A stretch of 64,000 bases of DNA from Dasypus novemcinctus (lineage: Eukaryota; Chordata; Mammalia; Cingulata; Dasypodidae). Position 1 is the stretch's first letter, and the number at the start of each line of letters is the position of its first letter. This document shows positions 50,201 through 60,562 of this stretch, one piece after another. The position numbers and the translations under genes were made by a program. The notes below the pieces were generated by a model. That model had not been told where the DNA came from and did no database searches. It saw only the letters and a list, made by a program, of their open reading frames with translations. The stretch lies in contig NC_080673.1 in NCBI RefSeq assembly GCF_030445035.2, positions 157,166,216 through 157,230,215 of the forward strand. Reading direction: 5' to 3'.

Positions 50201-53200
50201 CTGTTAGGACGAGAAAAGAAATAGATTTCAGAAAATCTTAATAGGAACATGCCTTTCCAAAAATCTTGTTAGTCATGAGTTTAAAAGCATAGGAGTTTTA
50301 GAAAGAGAAGTGAGGTAAAATTGAACAAAAAACAAAAAACAAAACCCCCAACTCTATTGCATAGCTCTCAATATTTTAAAAAGAAATTTCACAAACATAT
50401 CATTTGAATCTCTCAAATTTGTGTGGTAAGGCAGGTATTATCTAATTGCCTTTTCATTTTCAGAGGGACAATGTGGCAAAAGTTTGGGTTTGAATATGAC
50501 TTTTGCCTACACCACCCCCTCTCTCCCTTGCATTGTGTAGAGTGGAAGCATGAACATAAGTTGTTACCTTTTCAGAAGACTTTTAATACTCAATGAACCC
50601 TTAGTGTGTGATAGATGGAATTATGTACCCCAAGAAAAGACATGCTCCTAATCTTAATCTGCATTCCTCTAGGTGTGAACCCATTTGTAAAGAGGATACT
50701 TTAAGAGGTGTTTTTAGTAAAGATGTGGTCAAATCGCATCAAGGTTGGCCTTAATCTGTATTACTGGAGGTCTTTATATGCAGAAGGGATTTGGATGCAG
50801 TCTATCAGAGAGGGCCACACAGGAAGAAGCTGGAAGTCAGTGGCAATGGGAAGAGTAGACACAAGGAGATGCAAACCAAGAAACTCTAAGGATTATAGCA
50901 AAAGAACTCCAGAACACCACAGACTTTGGGGAGAAAGGATGGTTTTGTCTATGTCTTGACTGTGGACTTCTAGTCTCAAAAAAGGTGAGACAATTTGTTT
51001 AAGCCAATCCAATGTGTGGTATTTGTCATAGCAACTCTGGCAAACTAAGACACTGGGTCTCACAACACATATATAGGCCTGTAGGAAGCCTAGTACCATC
51101 TTATGACAAGTATAATTTCATGAGGAGAAGGAGGAGAAGAATTTGAGTGAGTCTTTATGTTGAACCACAGACCTGGATCTCTCAATTTCATTTCCATTTC
51201 ATGCAAAGAAGTGACTTCCTCTTCTCGTGGGGCATGGATAGCCATCACAGTTGACCCCAATATACTTAATATGCAGCCTATTTTCCCATGAATGTTCAAG
51301 TGCTCATTTAAAAAGTAGGAAGACAATATTGCACTGCAGGGGAAGAAAAAAAGAAACAATCACTTTGGTTCAATTACCATTTGATTCCATAGAAGCTTGG
51401 AAGTCACACCATGGTACATGCCATTCTATATCCCAGTCAACTGATATGAATGTACCACGTGACACTGAAACACCTGGATCAGTATTAAAATCCAGAAATG
51501 AAAGTCAATCAAATCTGTTTCATTGCTTTTATAAAGGCTTTATATCTGAAAAGTATACAGTAGACTTTTTTTTTTTAGGAGGTACAGGGACTGAACCCAG
51601 GACCTCGTACATGGGAAGCCAGTGCTCAGCCACTGAGCTACATCTGCTCCTTAACATAGACATTCAATATCCCTTTAATCTTCCTGTAACCTTCCGAGAG
51701 ATCCCACTCAATTCATTTTCAATTTTCCTATTTTCTCCTGCAAAGCCAAGCAAAATTGAAGCTCTTTTATAGTTTATTGGAACGATATATATAAAATATA
51801 TCTGTTTAAGAATGTTTCAAAGACATGCTTACATCTAAAAGAATTCTTCTACTCAGGGCTGATATTTAGCTGTTATTGATCAGAATGGATTGTCAAAATA
51901 CTGAAATGCTACTATCCTGATACTCCGACCCATCCAAAGCTCTCACAACTTAGGTTGCTTTGGCTCAAGGAAGCTCCAGATTGGCCCTACCAGGGACACC
52001 AGAGTATGCCATTCTGCTGTTCCGCCAGTAGGCCTGCTGTGGCTCCTGCATACTAGCCTTCTTCCCTTAATGTACATGGTCAGTGTCCATTTGCCCCGCA
52101 AGACTAAGGTCAGCTTTGTGATGCCTTCCCAGATTTGCTCTTGTGCGGTCACTGTGAGGACTTCAATCTCAGTGAAATTACTGCTACTAATTACTATTGT
52201 TCATTGTATAGTCAATGCTAGGCAGTGTTCTAAGTGCTTCATGTATATTATTAACTCATTTAATTGTCACAAAAATTCTACACAGAGGGAGAAAAGAAAT
52301 GGGTAGGCCCAGTCATAAGCTTTTTTCACAGGTTGATAATGCATGAAGATAAACGGAAAGGAAAGACAACAAATAACAGTAGCTTAGTTACAAAATGAGT
52401 TCCTGAACTCACTGAACACATTCATAGGACCTACCACATGGGAGGTCCCCGGTTCAAACCCCGGGCCTCCTTGACCTGTGTGGAGCTGGCCATGTGCAGT
52501 GCTGATGTGCACAAGGAGTGCCCTGCTACACAGGATTGTCCCCTGTGTAGGCGAGCCCCACGCACAAGGAGTGTGCCCCATAAGGAGAGCTGCCCAGCAC
52601 GAAAGAAAGTGCAGCCTGCCCAAGAATGGTGCTGCACACACGGAGAGCTGACACAGCAAGATGGTGCAACAAAAAGAAACACAGATTCCCATGCTGCTGC
52701 TAAGGATAGAGGCGGTCACAGAAGAACACACAGCCAAAGGACACAGAGAGTAGACAACTGGGGGGAGGGGAAGGGGAGAGAAATAAATAAATAAATCTTA
52801 AAAAAAAAAAGCCCCTGATTGCGGCCATCAGCTACTATAACAACAAATAATTAAAAGGACTGTGGCAATTTTTCCAGATGAGAGACAAAACAATCTGTTG
52901 GGCTTTGCTGAATTGTCACAAATATAACACACGATTATTTTACTGAAGCAGGAAACCAGCCCTACTCTCTGATGGGTTTTCTAAGTAACAAAAATAAGAA
53001 ATAAAATATTTATTTCTATTGCTATTCATTTTGGTCTTTTCAAATTATTTTTTGTGATTTTTTTTTTGAGATATACTTAGCAATATATTTCTTATGGTTT
53101 GTTTATGATGGTATTAAAATAGCTTCAGCCGCTGAGGCCCTTATTGTTCACATACCTTATGAGAACACTCAGGGCGCCCAGTGGGGTGACCAATGTGGCA

Positions 53201-56200
53201 GGTGCAAAAGCATAAGCTGCAAAATTCACAGCTTCTCCTGCTCCCACTAGAAAGCAAGCAGAAGTATTAATATGAAAGATGGACTTATTTATAAGAAGAG
53301 AAAAATAAATGGCATACGCAAAGCAATAGACTTTATACTGAGGGTACCGACAGATTCTTTTTAGAAGGGTTTAACTTTTTAATGAGGTGTAGGCGAGGGA
53401 TGTAGCTGGTGACACAAATTCAGCTAATACAAAAATGATAGTTACACTAAGTAAGGTGACAAATGAACACACATTTTAAATGACTTTCAATAGAGATTTT
53501 AGTTACTTTAATAATAAAGATATTTTTGTTCATCCTGATAAAATCTATAAGAGGTACCTTTAAATAAACAGACAATCATTCTATTTGCTCAAGAATCCTG
53601 ATTGTTTTGCAAATAATGATAATAAAAGAACGCTGTAAAATTAGAATGCTTTGTGGAGATCTAGTTTCTTGATAGACAAAGATACCTTCCACCCTATAGT
53701 CAGATTATCTGCAATCACATAATTATCTTAATAGCTCAAGGGGACCCAAGCAACAGTTTTAAAGTCATCAAGATGTACTAGTGACTGTAACCTTTTTCTT
53801 GAGGGAAAATTCCTTGAAAGCGGGGCTCTTGTATTGGGGCCAAATTGTCCTCACGGGTCATAACTGGACACTTGCCCAGAGAATACATACTTCACCTGGC
53901 AAACTAGGTCAAGCAAACACTTCTTGAACAGACAAGAGATACCAACACGTTATTTCTTTTTCCCTCTGGCTCCTGGAGGCTCCAGGAGGCCTCTGCTTTG
54001 GGAAATCATCATATAATAAATCTAAACTTACAGAATGGAATAATTAGGGATTAAGGTACTGTATTTCTTTTACTAAATAAAATCTCTAATGTTGCAAACA
54101 TTAAATCAAAATTTTTTGCATGAAAATAAAATTGTAAATATAGCCATACAATATTCTCTTTATACTTTCATTCTGAAGTGCAGGTAGAGGGTGGGGAGAT
54201 ACAAGTAAAAAAGAGAAAGAGAATCTTCTCAGTTCAGCTCTTATCAATTTTTGTTAAAATAATGTAAGAAAATGGATGTGAAAGTACCTTGAAAACCAAA
54301 AGGACTAAAGAAATTTAAATTATTTTTTTTCACTATCCTTGTAGATGCTACCTTTTATAAAAGAAAAGTTATCCATTTTTTTTCCTATAGTGAAATCTCA
54401 CAAATGCTAAAAAGAGATACTTGATTTGGGAAACGATGCGGAAGTATAAGATTTGAAGAGGGAGATGATTTGTAACAGGCATAAAAGAATAATTTATGAT
54501 GAACTTTCTTTTGAAATTTCAGGTTTAGTATTAAAGTTGACTGGTGTTGGGAGGGAGAGAGGAATCAGAGATCATGGCTGAGGGACAAAACACCATCTTC
54601 CATTTGTATATCATGTTAAATTTAGAAAGAGCTTCACATTCTACAACTTCTCATTTAATCTTCAGGACACATTGGGGAGAAAAGACAGTGCTGATAAACT
54701 TCAAATTCTCTTTATCTTTTCAGTTCCAAGCATCCAGTAGTCCTTTAATTTACCCATGTTTTGATCCAAACAAGGAAAATGTGCCCATTCCTTAGAAAAT
54801 ATACAGCTAGGATAGTCACAGATGCAATTTAGGAACTGGGGAAAAATGGGAGGAAAGAATTATTCTCAATTGATGTGGGGGAGAAAACATAAACAAGAAA
54901 TTTGAGTTACAATATAATGTTTTAAATGTCAATCCTCAATTTCTTCCCTTGTACTCCAAGACAGTATTGATAGCACTGGGTAGGGGATGAGAAAAGTAAA
55001 AAAAAAAACCCAAAAAACCCAAAACTCTGATGTATATAAGACAGTTGTTTGTTTTTGAGGCACAAGAAGTTGTATTGTCTTCGATGAGTCACCCTAAGTG
55101 AGTTCCAGAGGCTAGAATAGAACCTAGATCTACTGAATTCCAGTTTGCTGTATTTTTCACCCTGCCATACTCTTCAGGTGTTCTTATCTAAACAATGTCT
55201 TTCCTTTGCCAACAGCATCCTTGGCCATTTTTTTTCGTAGCTCCTGTCTGCTTATCTTTGAGTTCAGCCTTTTGCCAGCTGATTATTGGAGACAGAGATT
55301 TAGCTGCCACCTTAACCCACAGTCAATTCTACTTTGGAGGGTAGGCTAGGCAGGGTTCTCAGTTCCTCCGTGCTGTCAGATGTCATGAGCTCTCTTCCTC
55401 AAAGAATCTCCAATTCAAAATCAAGCTCTTAAATTATAAATTTTTGTTTCTTTAAACTCAATCACCTTAGACATTTAAACGCCATTTGGATAAGGACAGA
55501 AAACATGAAGAAAGGGAAGTGGATGTGGCTCAAGTGATTGGGCTTTTGCCTACCATATGGAAGGACCAGGGTTAAATCCCTGGGGCCCCTTGGTGTTTTT
55601 TTTTTAAAAAAAGGCGTGCCTCCATGGCAAGCCGAGTTCCCGTGCGAGTGCCTGCGCTGCAAGCAGGGTGCCCACATGGTGAGCCGGTGCCTGTGCAAGT
55701 GAGTCATGCAGCAAGATGATGACACAACAAAAGAGAGATGAAGGGGAGAGTCAAGGTGAGGCTCAACAGGAACTGAGGTGGCACAAGTGACAGGGAACCT
55801 CTCTCCACATCAGAGGTCCCCAGGATTGAATACCGGTGAATCCTAGAGGAGAAAAACAAGAAGACAAGACAAAAAGAGAAATAGATAGAGAAGATCACAG
55901 AGCAAATGGACACAGACAGCAAAAACAGCAGGGTGGGGGTGGGGGAGGGGAAGGAAAAAACAAACATGAAGAAGGCTTTGCTCACAGATTCTCTCATACA
56001 CGACTGATATGATCGATGCTTGGTAGGAGCTACATGACTTAAGACGTGGGAGGGAGCATGGCATGTGTAGAGAACATAAACTTTTGGAGTCAAGTAGAGG
56101 TAGATTCAAATCCCAGGTTGACCACTTCAGATAGGCTCTGTACTACAGTGATAGCAGTAACCCTGGGAAACACTTTTCCCTGTAGCAAGATAACCTGATA

Positions 56201-59200
56201 GAGTAATTGTGTATTATTTTTCTGTGGGTGCATAAGGATAGAATGAGAGGAGGGGAAGGAGTGTTGGACAAAAAACCAATAACCAACAGGAGCTGTACCT
56301 GTGTGTTCCTTCTTTCGTTTGTTTGTTTTCTTGGAGGTAACAGGGAATGAACCCAGGACTTCATACATGGGAAGAAGGTGTTCAACCACTGAGCTACATT
56401 ATCTCCTCAATGAGAGTTTGTTTTTTGTTTTTAGGAGGTACCAAGGATTGAATATGGGGCCTCATACTTGGAAGCAGGCACTCCACCACTTGAGCTACAT
56501 CTGCTCACCCCAAGTTTTGTTCTTTCTTGCCATTCCTGGGGTCATTAAAATAGCAGAAAGCATCCAAGCAGGTACCTTCTGGTTGCCTAGAAGTATCATG
56601 AAGATATCCTCTTCATCCAATGATTTATATAAAAAGTCCACTCAAAAGCCTTGGGAGGGAAGTGGACTTGGCCCCGTGTTAGGGCGTCCGTCTACCACAT
56701 GGGAGGTCTGCGATTCAAACCCCGGGCCTCCTTGAGCTGTGTGCAGCTGGCCCAAGTGCAGTGCTGATGTGCGCAAGGAGTGCCGTGCCACGCAGGGGTG
56801 TCCCCGCATAGGGGAGCCCCACGCGCAAGGAATGTGCCCCGTAAGGAGAGCTGCCCAGCGCGAAAGAAAGTGCAGCCTGCCCAGGAATGGTGCTGCACAC
56901 ACGGAGAGCTGACACAACAAGATGACACAACAAAAAGAAACACAGATTCCCGTGCCACTGACAACAACAGAAGCAGACAAAGAAGAACACACAGCAAATA
57001 GATGGAGAGAACATACAACTGGGGTGGGGGGAAAGGGAGAGAAATAAATAAAAATAAAATAAATCTTAAAAAAAAAAAGCCTTGGGAGCCTGAGGATGGT
57101 CCTGGTTCTCTTCCAAAAATAGATACCCTACTTGCCCCTTCCAGTGCTGAAAGCAGAGGGATGCTCTCCTAAGGGGACCAAGATGATACTCCAGTGGCCT
57201 TCAGAATCCTATACTATCCTTTTTGGAGATTCACCACATTCTTTAAGACAATTTTATCCCCACACATATTCCTACACTTAAATTCCATCCTTCCCAGAAA
57301 GATAAATGAATCAATCTTGCAAATTCCATATCATTTATTTATCACTTACAAGCAAATATTCTCAGCATAAGAACTTACTTAAGAGTAATCCTGCCCACCA
57401 GAGCCATTCCTTGAGGTAAGAATGTCCACCTTCTCCTAGGAAAATAAAAATAAGAATTAATTTCTACACTGGAGAAAGAAGGGTTGAAGAACTGACTTCT
57501 AGGAAGGACTATGGATGACAGTGGAAAAGGCAAAAGGGCAAGTCAGCAATACTAGCATCTTTGAACTTATTTTTACTTGTCCATTTCCAAAGACCTTCTA
57601 AAGCCTTCCATTATCTAAGCTGTGCTTACTACAGAAAGCACTTTTTTTTTATTTGTAGGAAAATTTTATTTAATCACCAGGTTTATTTATGTCAGTCAAA
57701 GGCATACACATAGAAGATGAAAGGCCCCCAAAACTTTGTTTCAGCCACTGTTAAAATTAAAGACATGACACTCTAAGTTGTCAATTACAATGGTACTATG
57801 GCATCTCCTTAAAGGGAAGAAGATGGTTGACATAAAATATTTTGGATTAGTCAATCAGAATAATGAGCATTAGTCATTTTGGACTCTATGTATTCTCCAC
57901 CTTGGCATCATGAAATTGAGTTTCTGTCTAGTCTGCTAAAAAGAATAAAGAGCTCTCCTAAGCTTTTCAAAAAGTTGTCATCCTACTTGGGCAATCTCTG
58001 ACCTTAAAGTCATTGTATATTTGCAATAGAAATGTAATTTTCTCACCAAATCCGATACACTTAACCCCCTGAATGTCACCTAGCTGATTCTGTTATAATT
58101 AAACTAGACACTATATATAAACTATGTAGCTTACTTTGCAAGGTAGTTAACTATGTTTATTTAGGATTTTCTCCTTGTAAATTTGCAAATGATTAAATTA
58201 AGGTCATATTGCAATATTATTTCATAATCTGCCTTTAAAATACTTAATACATCATGAATACTTTTTTTTTAAAGGATTTATTTTCTCTCCCCTCCCCCCA
58301 CCCCCAGTCCCATTGTCTGCTCTCTTATGTCCATTCACTGTGTGTTCTTCTGTGTCTGCTTGCATTCTCGGTGGCACTGGGAACCTGTGTCTCTTTTTTT
58401 GTTGCATCATCTTGCTGCATTAGCTTTCCGTGTGTGCGGTGCAACTCTTGGGTGGGCCATGCTTTTTTTTTCCCCGCATGGGGCGGCTCTCCTTGTGGGG
58501 TGAACTCCTTGTGCGTGGGGCTCCCCTACATGGGGGACACCTCTGCGTAACATGGCACTCCTTGCACATGGCAGCACTGTGCATGGGCCAGCTCACTGCA
58601 CAGGCCAGGAGGCCCTGGGTTTGAACCCTGGACTTCCCTATATGGTAGGTGGACACTCTTATCAGTTGAGCCACATCTGCTTCCCTGAATACTTTCTTAT
58701 GGCCTTAAATTTTAACTGTTAGATACGATTTCAAAATCTAGTAGATCATCTTTTACTTAACCTATATGAGACCTTATATATATGCTGTTTCCCGGGTCTG
58801 TTTTCATTAAACTCTTACATTAATATCCTGATATATAAATCTGGGTATGCATTCTTATGTATTTGTATAAGATAATTTTCTGGAAGTGGAATCCTTATAA
58901 TTATGTAGAATAGACTCTCCTTTTATTTTTATGTTTAGAAAGACTTTCTTTGAGCTTTAAAAAATTATTTCCTTTTAAATTTAACTCTAAATTACCTGGA
59001 ACTTATTTTGTTGACTCATGCCTCTTTTTTCCCTCTAATTTTAGTCAATTGTCTCAATAATTTTTATTGAATAATTCATCCTCTTGGCACTTATTTGAAA
59101 TGCCACTTTTGATCATATATTAAATTGATATATATATATTTGGGTCTCTTATGAGTTTTGAATTATCTTTTATAATTTTGTTTATCTGTTTAAAGCCATT

Positions 59201-60562
59201 ACCAAACTATTTTAATTAATACAGCATTAGGTATGTTTTATTTTCTGATAGTGAAAATCTCCCCTCAGTAGGACTCTTTTATAAACTTGTGTGTGCAACT
59301 CATAGTCATTTATTTTTCCATATGAACCTAAGAACAAAATTTTGCTATTTCATGATGTTATATTTGATTGAAATGAATAGAAAATTCAGTTAATGAAGGA
59401 TATTCAGGGAGAACCATTCAGCACCGGAGATGTCATGATAAATGGCTAACATGACTCTATTGATTTAACAAATGTTTTTTAACAAGGAAACATTGATTTT
59501 TTGATTTAACAATAAAATAATTTATTGATTTAACAAATATTTATTGGGTTCTAAACACTATGCTGTGCAAAGCTCCTGCTCTTCTGACTTTACTATCAAT
59601 AAGTAATAAATGTTCAATTACAAATTATTCTAAGTGCAATGAAGGAAACCATTAATGCAATGATAGAGAATAATGAGTGGGTATGTGAGGGGTCTGCCAG
59701 AGAGGTTGGCCAAGGAAGGCCTTTCTGAGGTGATCGACCTTAAGCTGAAGTCTGAAGGATGAGAAGGACTGGGCCACATGAGGGACAGGGAGAAGAGAAT
59801 TCCAGGTAAGGGGAAAAGACCTTGAGGTAGGAAAGAACTTGATATATTCCAGGAACTAGAGAAAAGTAGGCGACTAGGAGGTAACATAAGATGAAGCTGA
59901 AGAATACCAGGGAACAGATCATGCAGGAGGTCAGAACGTGTGGTAAGGTGTCTGGATTTTATTCTGCAAAGAAAAGGTACTGATGTGTTTTAAGCAGGGG
60001 TGTAGCATGATCTTACTTTGACTACTGAAATTGCAGAACTAAAACTGTGAAAGAAGAACCTATGCCACTTACTAAACCTCTTGAAGCAAAGTATCACTCT
60101 CATTTTAGTCTCGCCCTAATGGAGACACAGCTGCTTCACTCCCAGGAACTGCTAATTAGAGAACTGCTAAGAAAGGAGAGAGACACTAAGATAAAAAAAG
60201 ACACAGTAAAATATTATTAGTAGCAGGGTGACTTTACAACGGGATTTTTTTCTGCAGTTAGAAACTTGAATGCATTAGTTGCATCTGTTTCTTACCAGCT
60301 CTAGTAACTCCCCTTTGGGCCAGTTGTAAGAGGCCCTTCTTTTTCAGTATGAAGCTGGAGCCAATAAAAACACTGGAACTTACTGCCAGTACCAAGCCCA
60401 CATAGAGATTGTATTTGTTTTCTGCATTTGCAGAAATGCTCAAGTTGGTTGTGCTGGAATTCAGGTCTGGGTAGAGGTCAGAAAAGGCCTGCAGCTGTGA
60501 CACATTCGTGATCTCACACCAAGCCTGGGAGGAGTTCGGACAGACCAGAGACAGCACATAGC
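49593..60562 (-). CDS. NIPAL1: NIPAL1 (NIPA3) magnesium transporter, all but first exon
   Basis: NIPAL1 belongs to the NIPA family of multi-pass membrane proteins reported to carry Mg2+ and other divalent cations. Five - strand exons are 60562-60296, 57435-57379, 53246-53156, 51333-51173 and 50200-49593, joining in frame to about 393 residues and TAG. Human NIPAL1 is about 410 residues, so only a short first coding exon is missing, beyond base 64000 or unrecognised. The protein begins with an extracellular-type segment having several N-glycosylation sequons (NSS, NVS, NSS, NLS), then a first membrane helix around [20 protein letters not shown] followed by KKKG. Further hydrophobic helices follow, including [42 protein letters not shown] and [13 protein letters not shown], before a polar acidic tail with DDDD. 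The gene converges on TXK, as at human 4p12. NIPAL1 is chosen over NIPAL4 or NIPA1/2 from the N-terminal domain and overall length. Confidence 0.95.
50201..51172. other. NIPAL1 intron, about 1.0 kb
   Basis: No repeat was named with confidence; unclassified sequence, AT-rich at the left. Confidence 0.5.
51173..51333 (-). CDS. NIPAL1: NIPAL1 exon 5
   Basis: A 161-nt exon; acceptor ttcccctgcag, donor gtctgt (weak at +3). It encodes [20 protein letters not shown], a helix [17 protein letters not shown], and the charged cytoplasmic-type loop [18 protein letters not shown]. Confidence 0.95.
51566..51651 (-). mobile_element. Short tRNA-headed SINE
   Basis: Poly-T run, then ggaggtacagggactgaacc and cagccactgagctacatctg. 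The target copy is weak (tagac at both ends). Confidence 0.65.
52429..52810 (+). mobile_element. DAS-SINE, 5' truncated
   Basis: Lacks the first roughly 50 bases of the family; begins at ctaccacatgggaggtcc, then B box ggttcaaacccc, body and AATCTTA(n) tail. No target duplication seen, so the truncation may come from insertion or later deletion. Confidence 0.85.
53156..53246 (-). CDS. NIPAL1: NIPAL1 exon 4: membrane core
   Basis: A 91-nt exon; acceptor gctttctag, donor gtatgt. It encodes [20 protein letters not shown] then PLGALSVLI and part of Ser. The [14 protein letters not shown] motif is the most conserved block of the NIPA family. Confidence 0.95.
55513..55961 (+). mobile_element. Dimeric DAS-SINE
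   Basis: Two tRNA-like units: ggaagtggatgtggctcaag with cagggttaaatccctgg, and gaactgaggtggcacaagtg with aggattgaataccggtg, ending in a G/A-rich tail. Target copies aaacatgaagaa at 55501-55512 and 55962-55973. Confidence 0.8.
56312..56407 (-). mobile_element. Short tRNA-headed SINE
   Basis: (TTTG)n run, then ggaggtaacagggaatgaac and caaccactgagctacattat. Confidence 0.65.
56421..56512 (-). mobile_element. Short tRNA-headed SINE
   Basis: ttttttgtttttaggaggta, then ccaaggattgaatatggg and ccacttgagctacatctgct. It sits next to a like copy in the same orientation. Confidence 0.65.
56658..57074 (+). mobile_element. Full-length DAS-SINE upstream-side of exon 3
   Basis: Complete head, body and tail. 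Perfect target duplication aaaagccttgggag at 56644-56657 and 57075-57088, so a fairly recent insertion. It lies 304 bases from the 57-nt NIPAL1 exon. Confidence 0.92.
57379..57435 (-). CDS. NIPAL1: NIPAL1 exon 3: symmetric 57-nt exon
   Basis: A 57-nt exon; acceptor ttttcctag, donor gtaagt. It encodes [18 protein letters not shown] with a split Gly at the start and a split Met at the end. Both splice phases are the same and the length is a multiple of three, so skipping it would keep the frame while removing part of a membrane helix. Confidence 0.94.
   Translation of the reverse strand, partial: EKVDILTSRNGSGGQDYS
58265..58685 (-). mobile_element. Full-length, older DAS-SINE
   Basis: Reverse orientation: ggatttattttctctcccc tail complement at left, head ending cagttgagccacatctgctt at right. 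Perfect target copies tgaatacttt at 58255-58264 and 58686-58695. More diverged from the other full-length copies in the head. Confidence 0.88.
59525..60045 (-). mobile_element. L2 fragment
   Basis: Antisense L2 order: tttaacaaatatttattggg, then gccaaggaaggcctttctga, then ggattttattctgcaaag-like and gtgtagcatgatcttacttt. Confidence 0.6.
60296..60562 (-). CDS. NIPAL1: NIPAL1 exon 2: N-terminal ectodomain and first helix
   Basis: A 267-nt exon; acceptor (minus) tttcttccag before 60562, donor gtaag after 60296. It encodes [20 protein letters not shown], then [18 protein letters not shown], then the first hydrophobic helix and [11 protein letters not shown]. It ends on G of a Gly codon. Confidence 0.95.

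Larger units (their letters stand above)
51334..53155. other. NIPAL1 intron, 1.8 kb
   Basis: Contains a short SINE (51566-51651), a MIR piece near 52215-52290 and a 5'-truncated DAS-SINE (52429-52810). Confidence 0.6.
53247..57378. other. NIPAL1 intron, 4.1 kb
   Basis: Contains a dimeric DAS-SINE (55513-55961), two short reverse SINEs (56312-56407, 56421-56512) and a full-length DAS-SINE (56658-57074). Bases 53.3-55.4 kb are AT-rich with only a possible MIR scrap near 54655. Confidence 0.6.
57436..60295. other. NIPAL1 intron, 2.9 kb
   Basis: Contains a reverse DAS-SINE (58265-58685) and an antisense L2 (about 59525-60045). The rest is AT-rich and unclassified. Confidence 0.6.
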
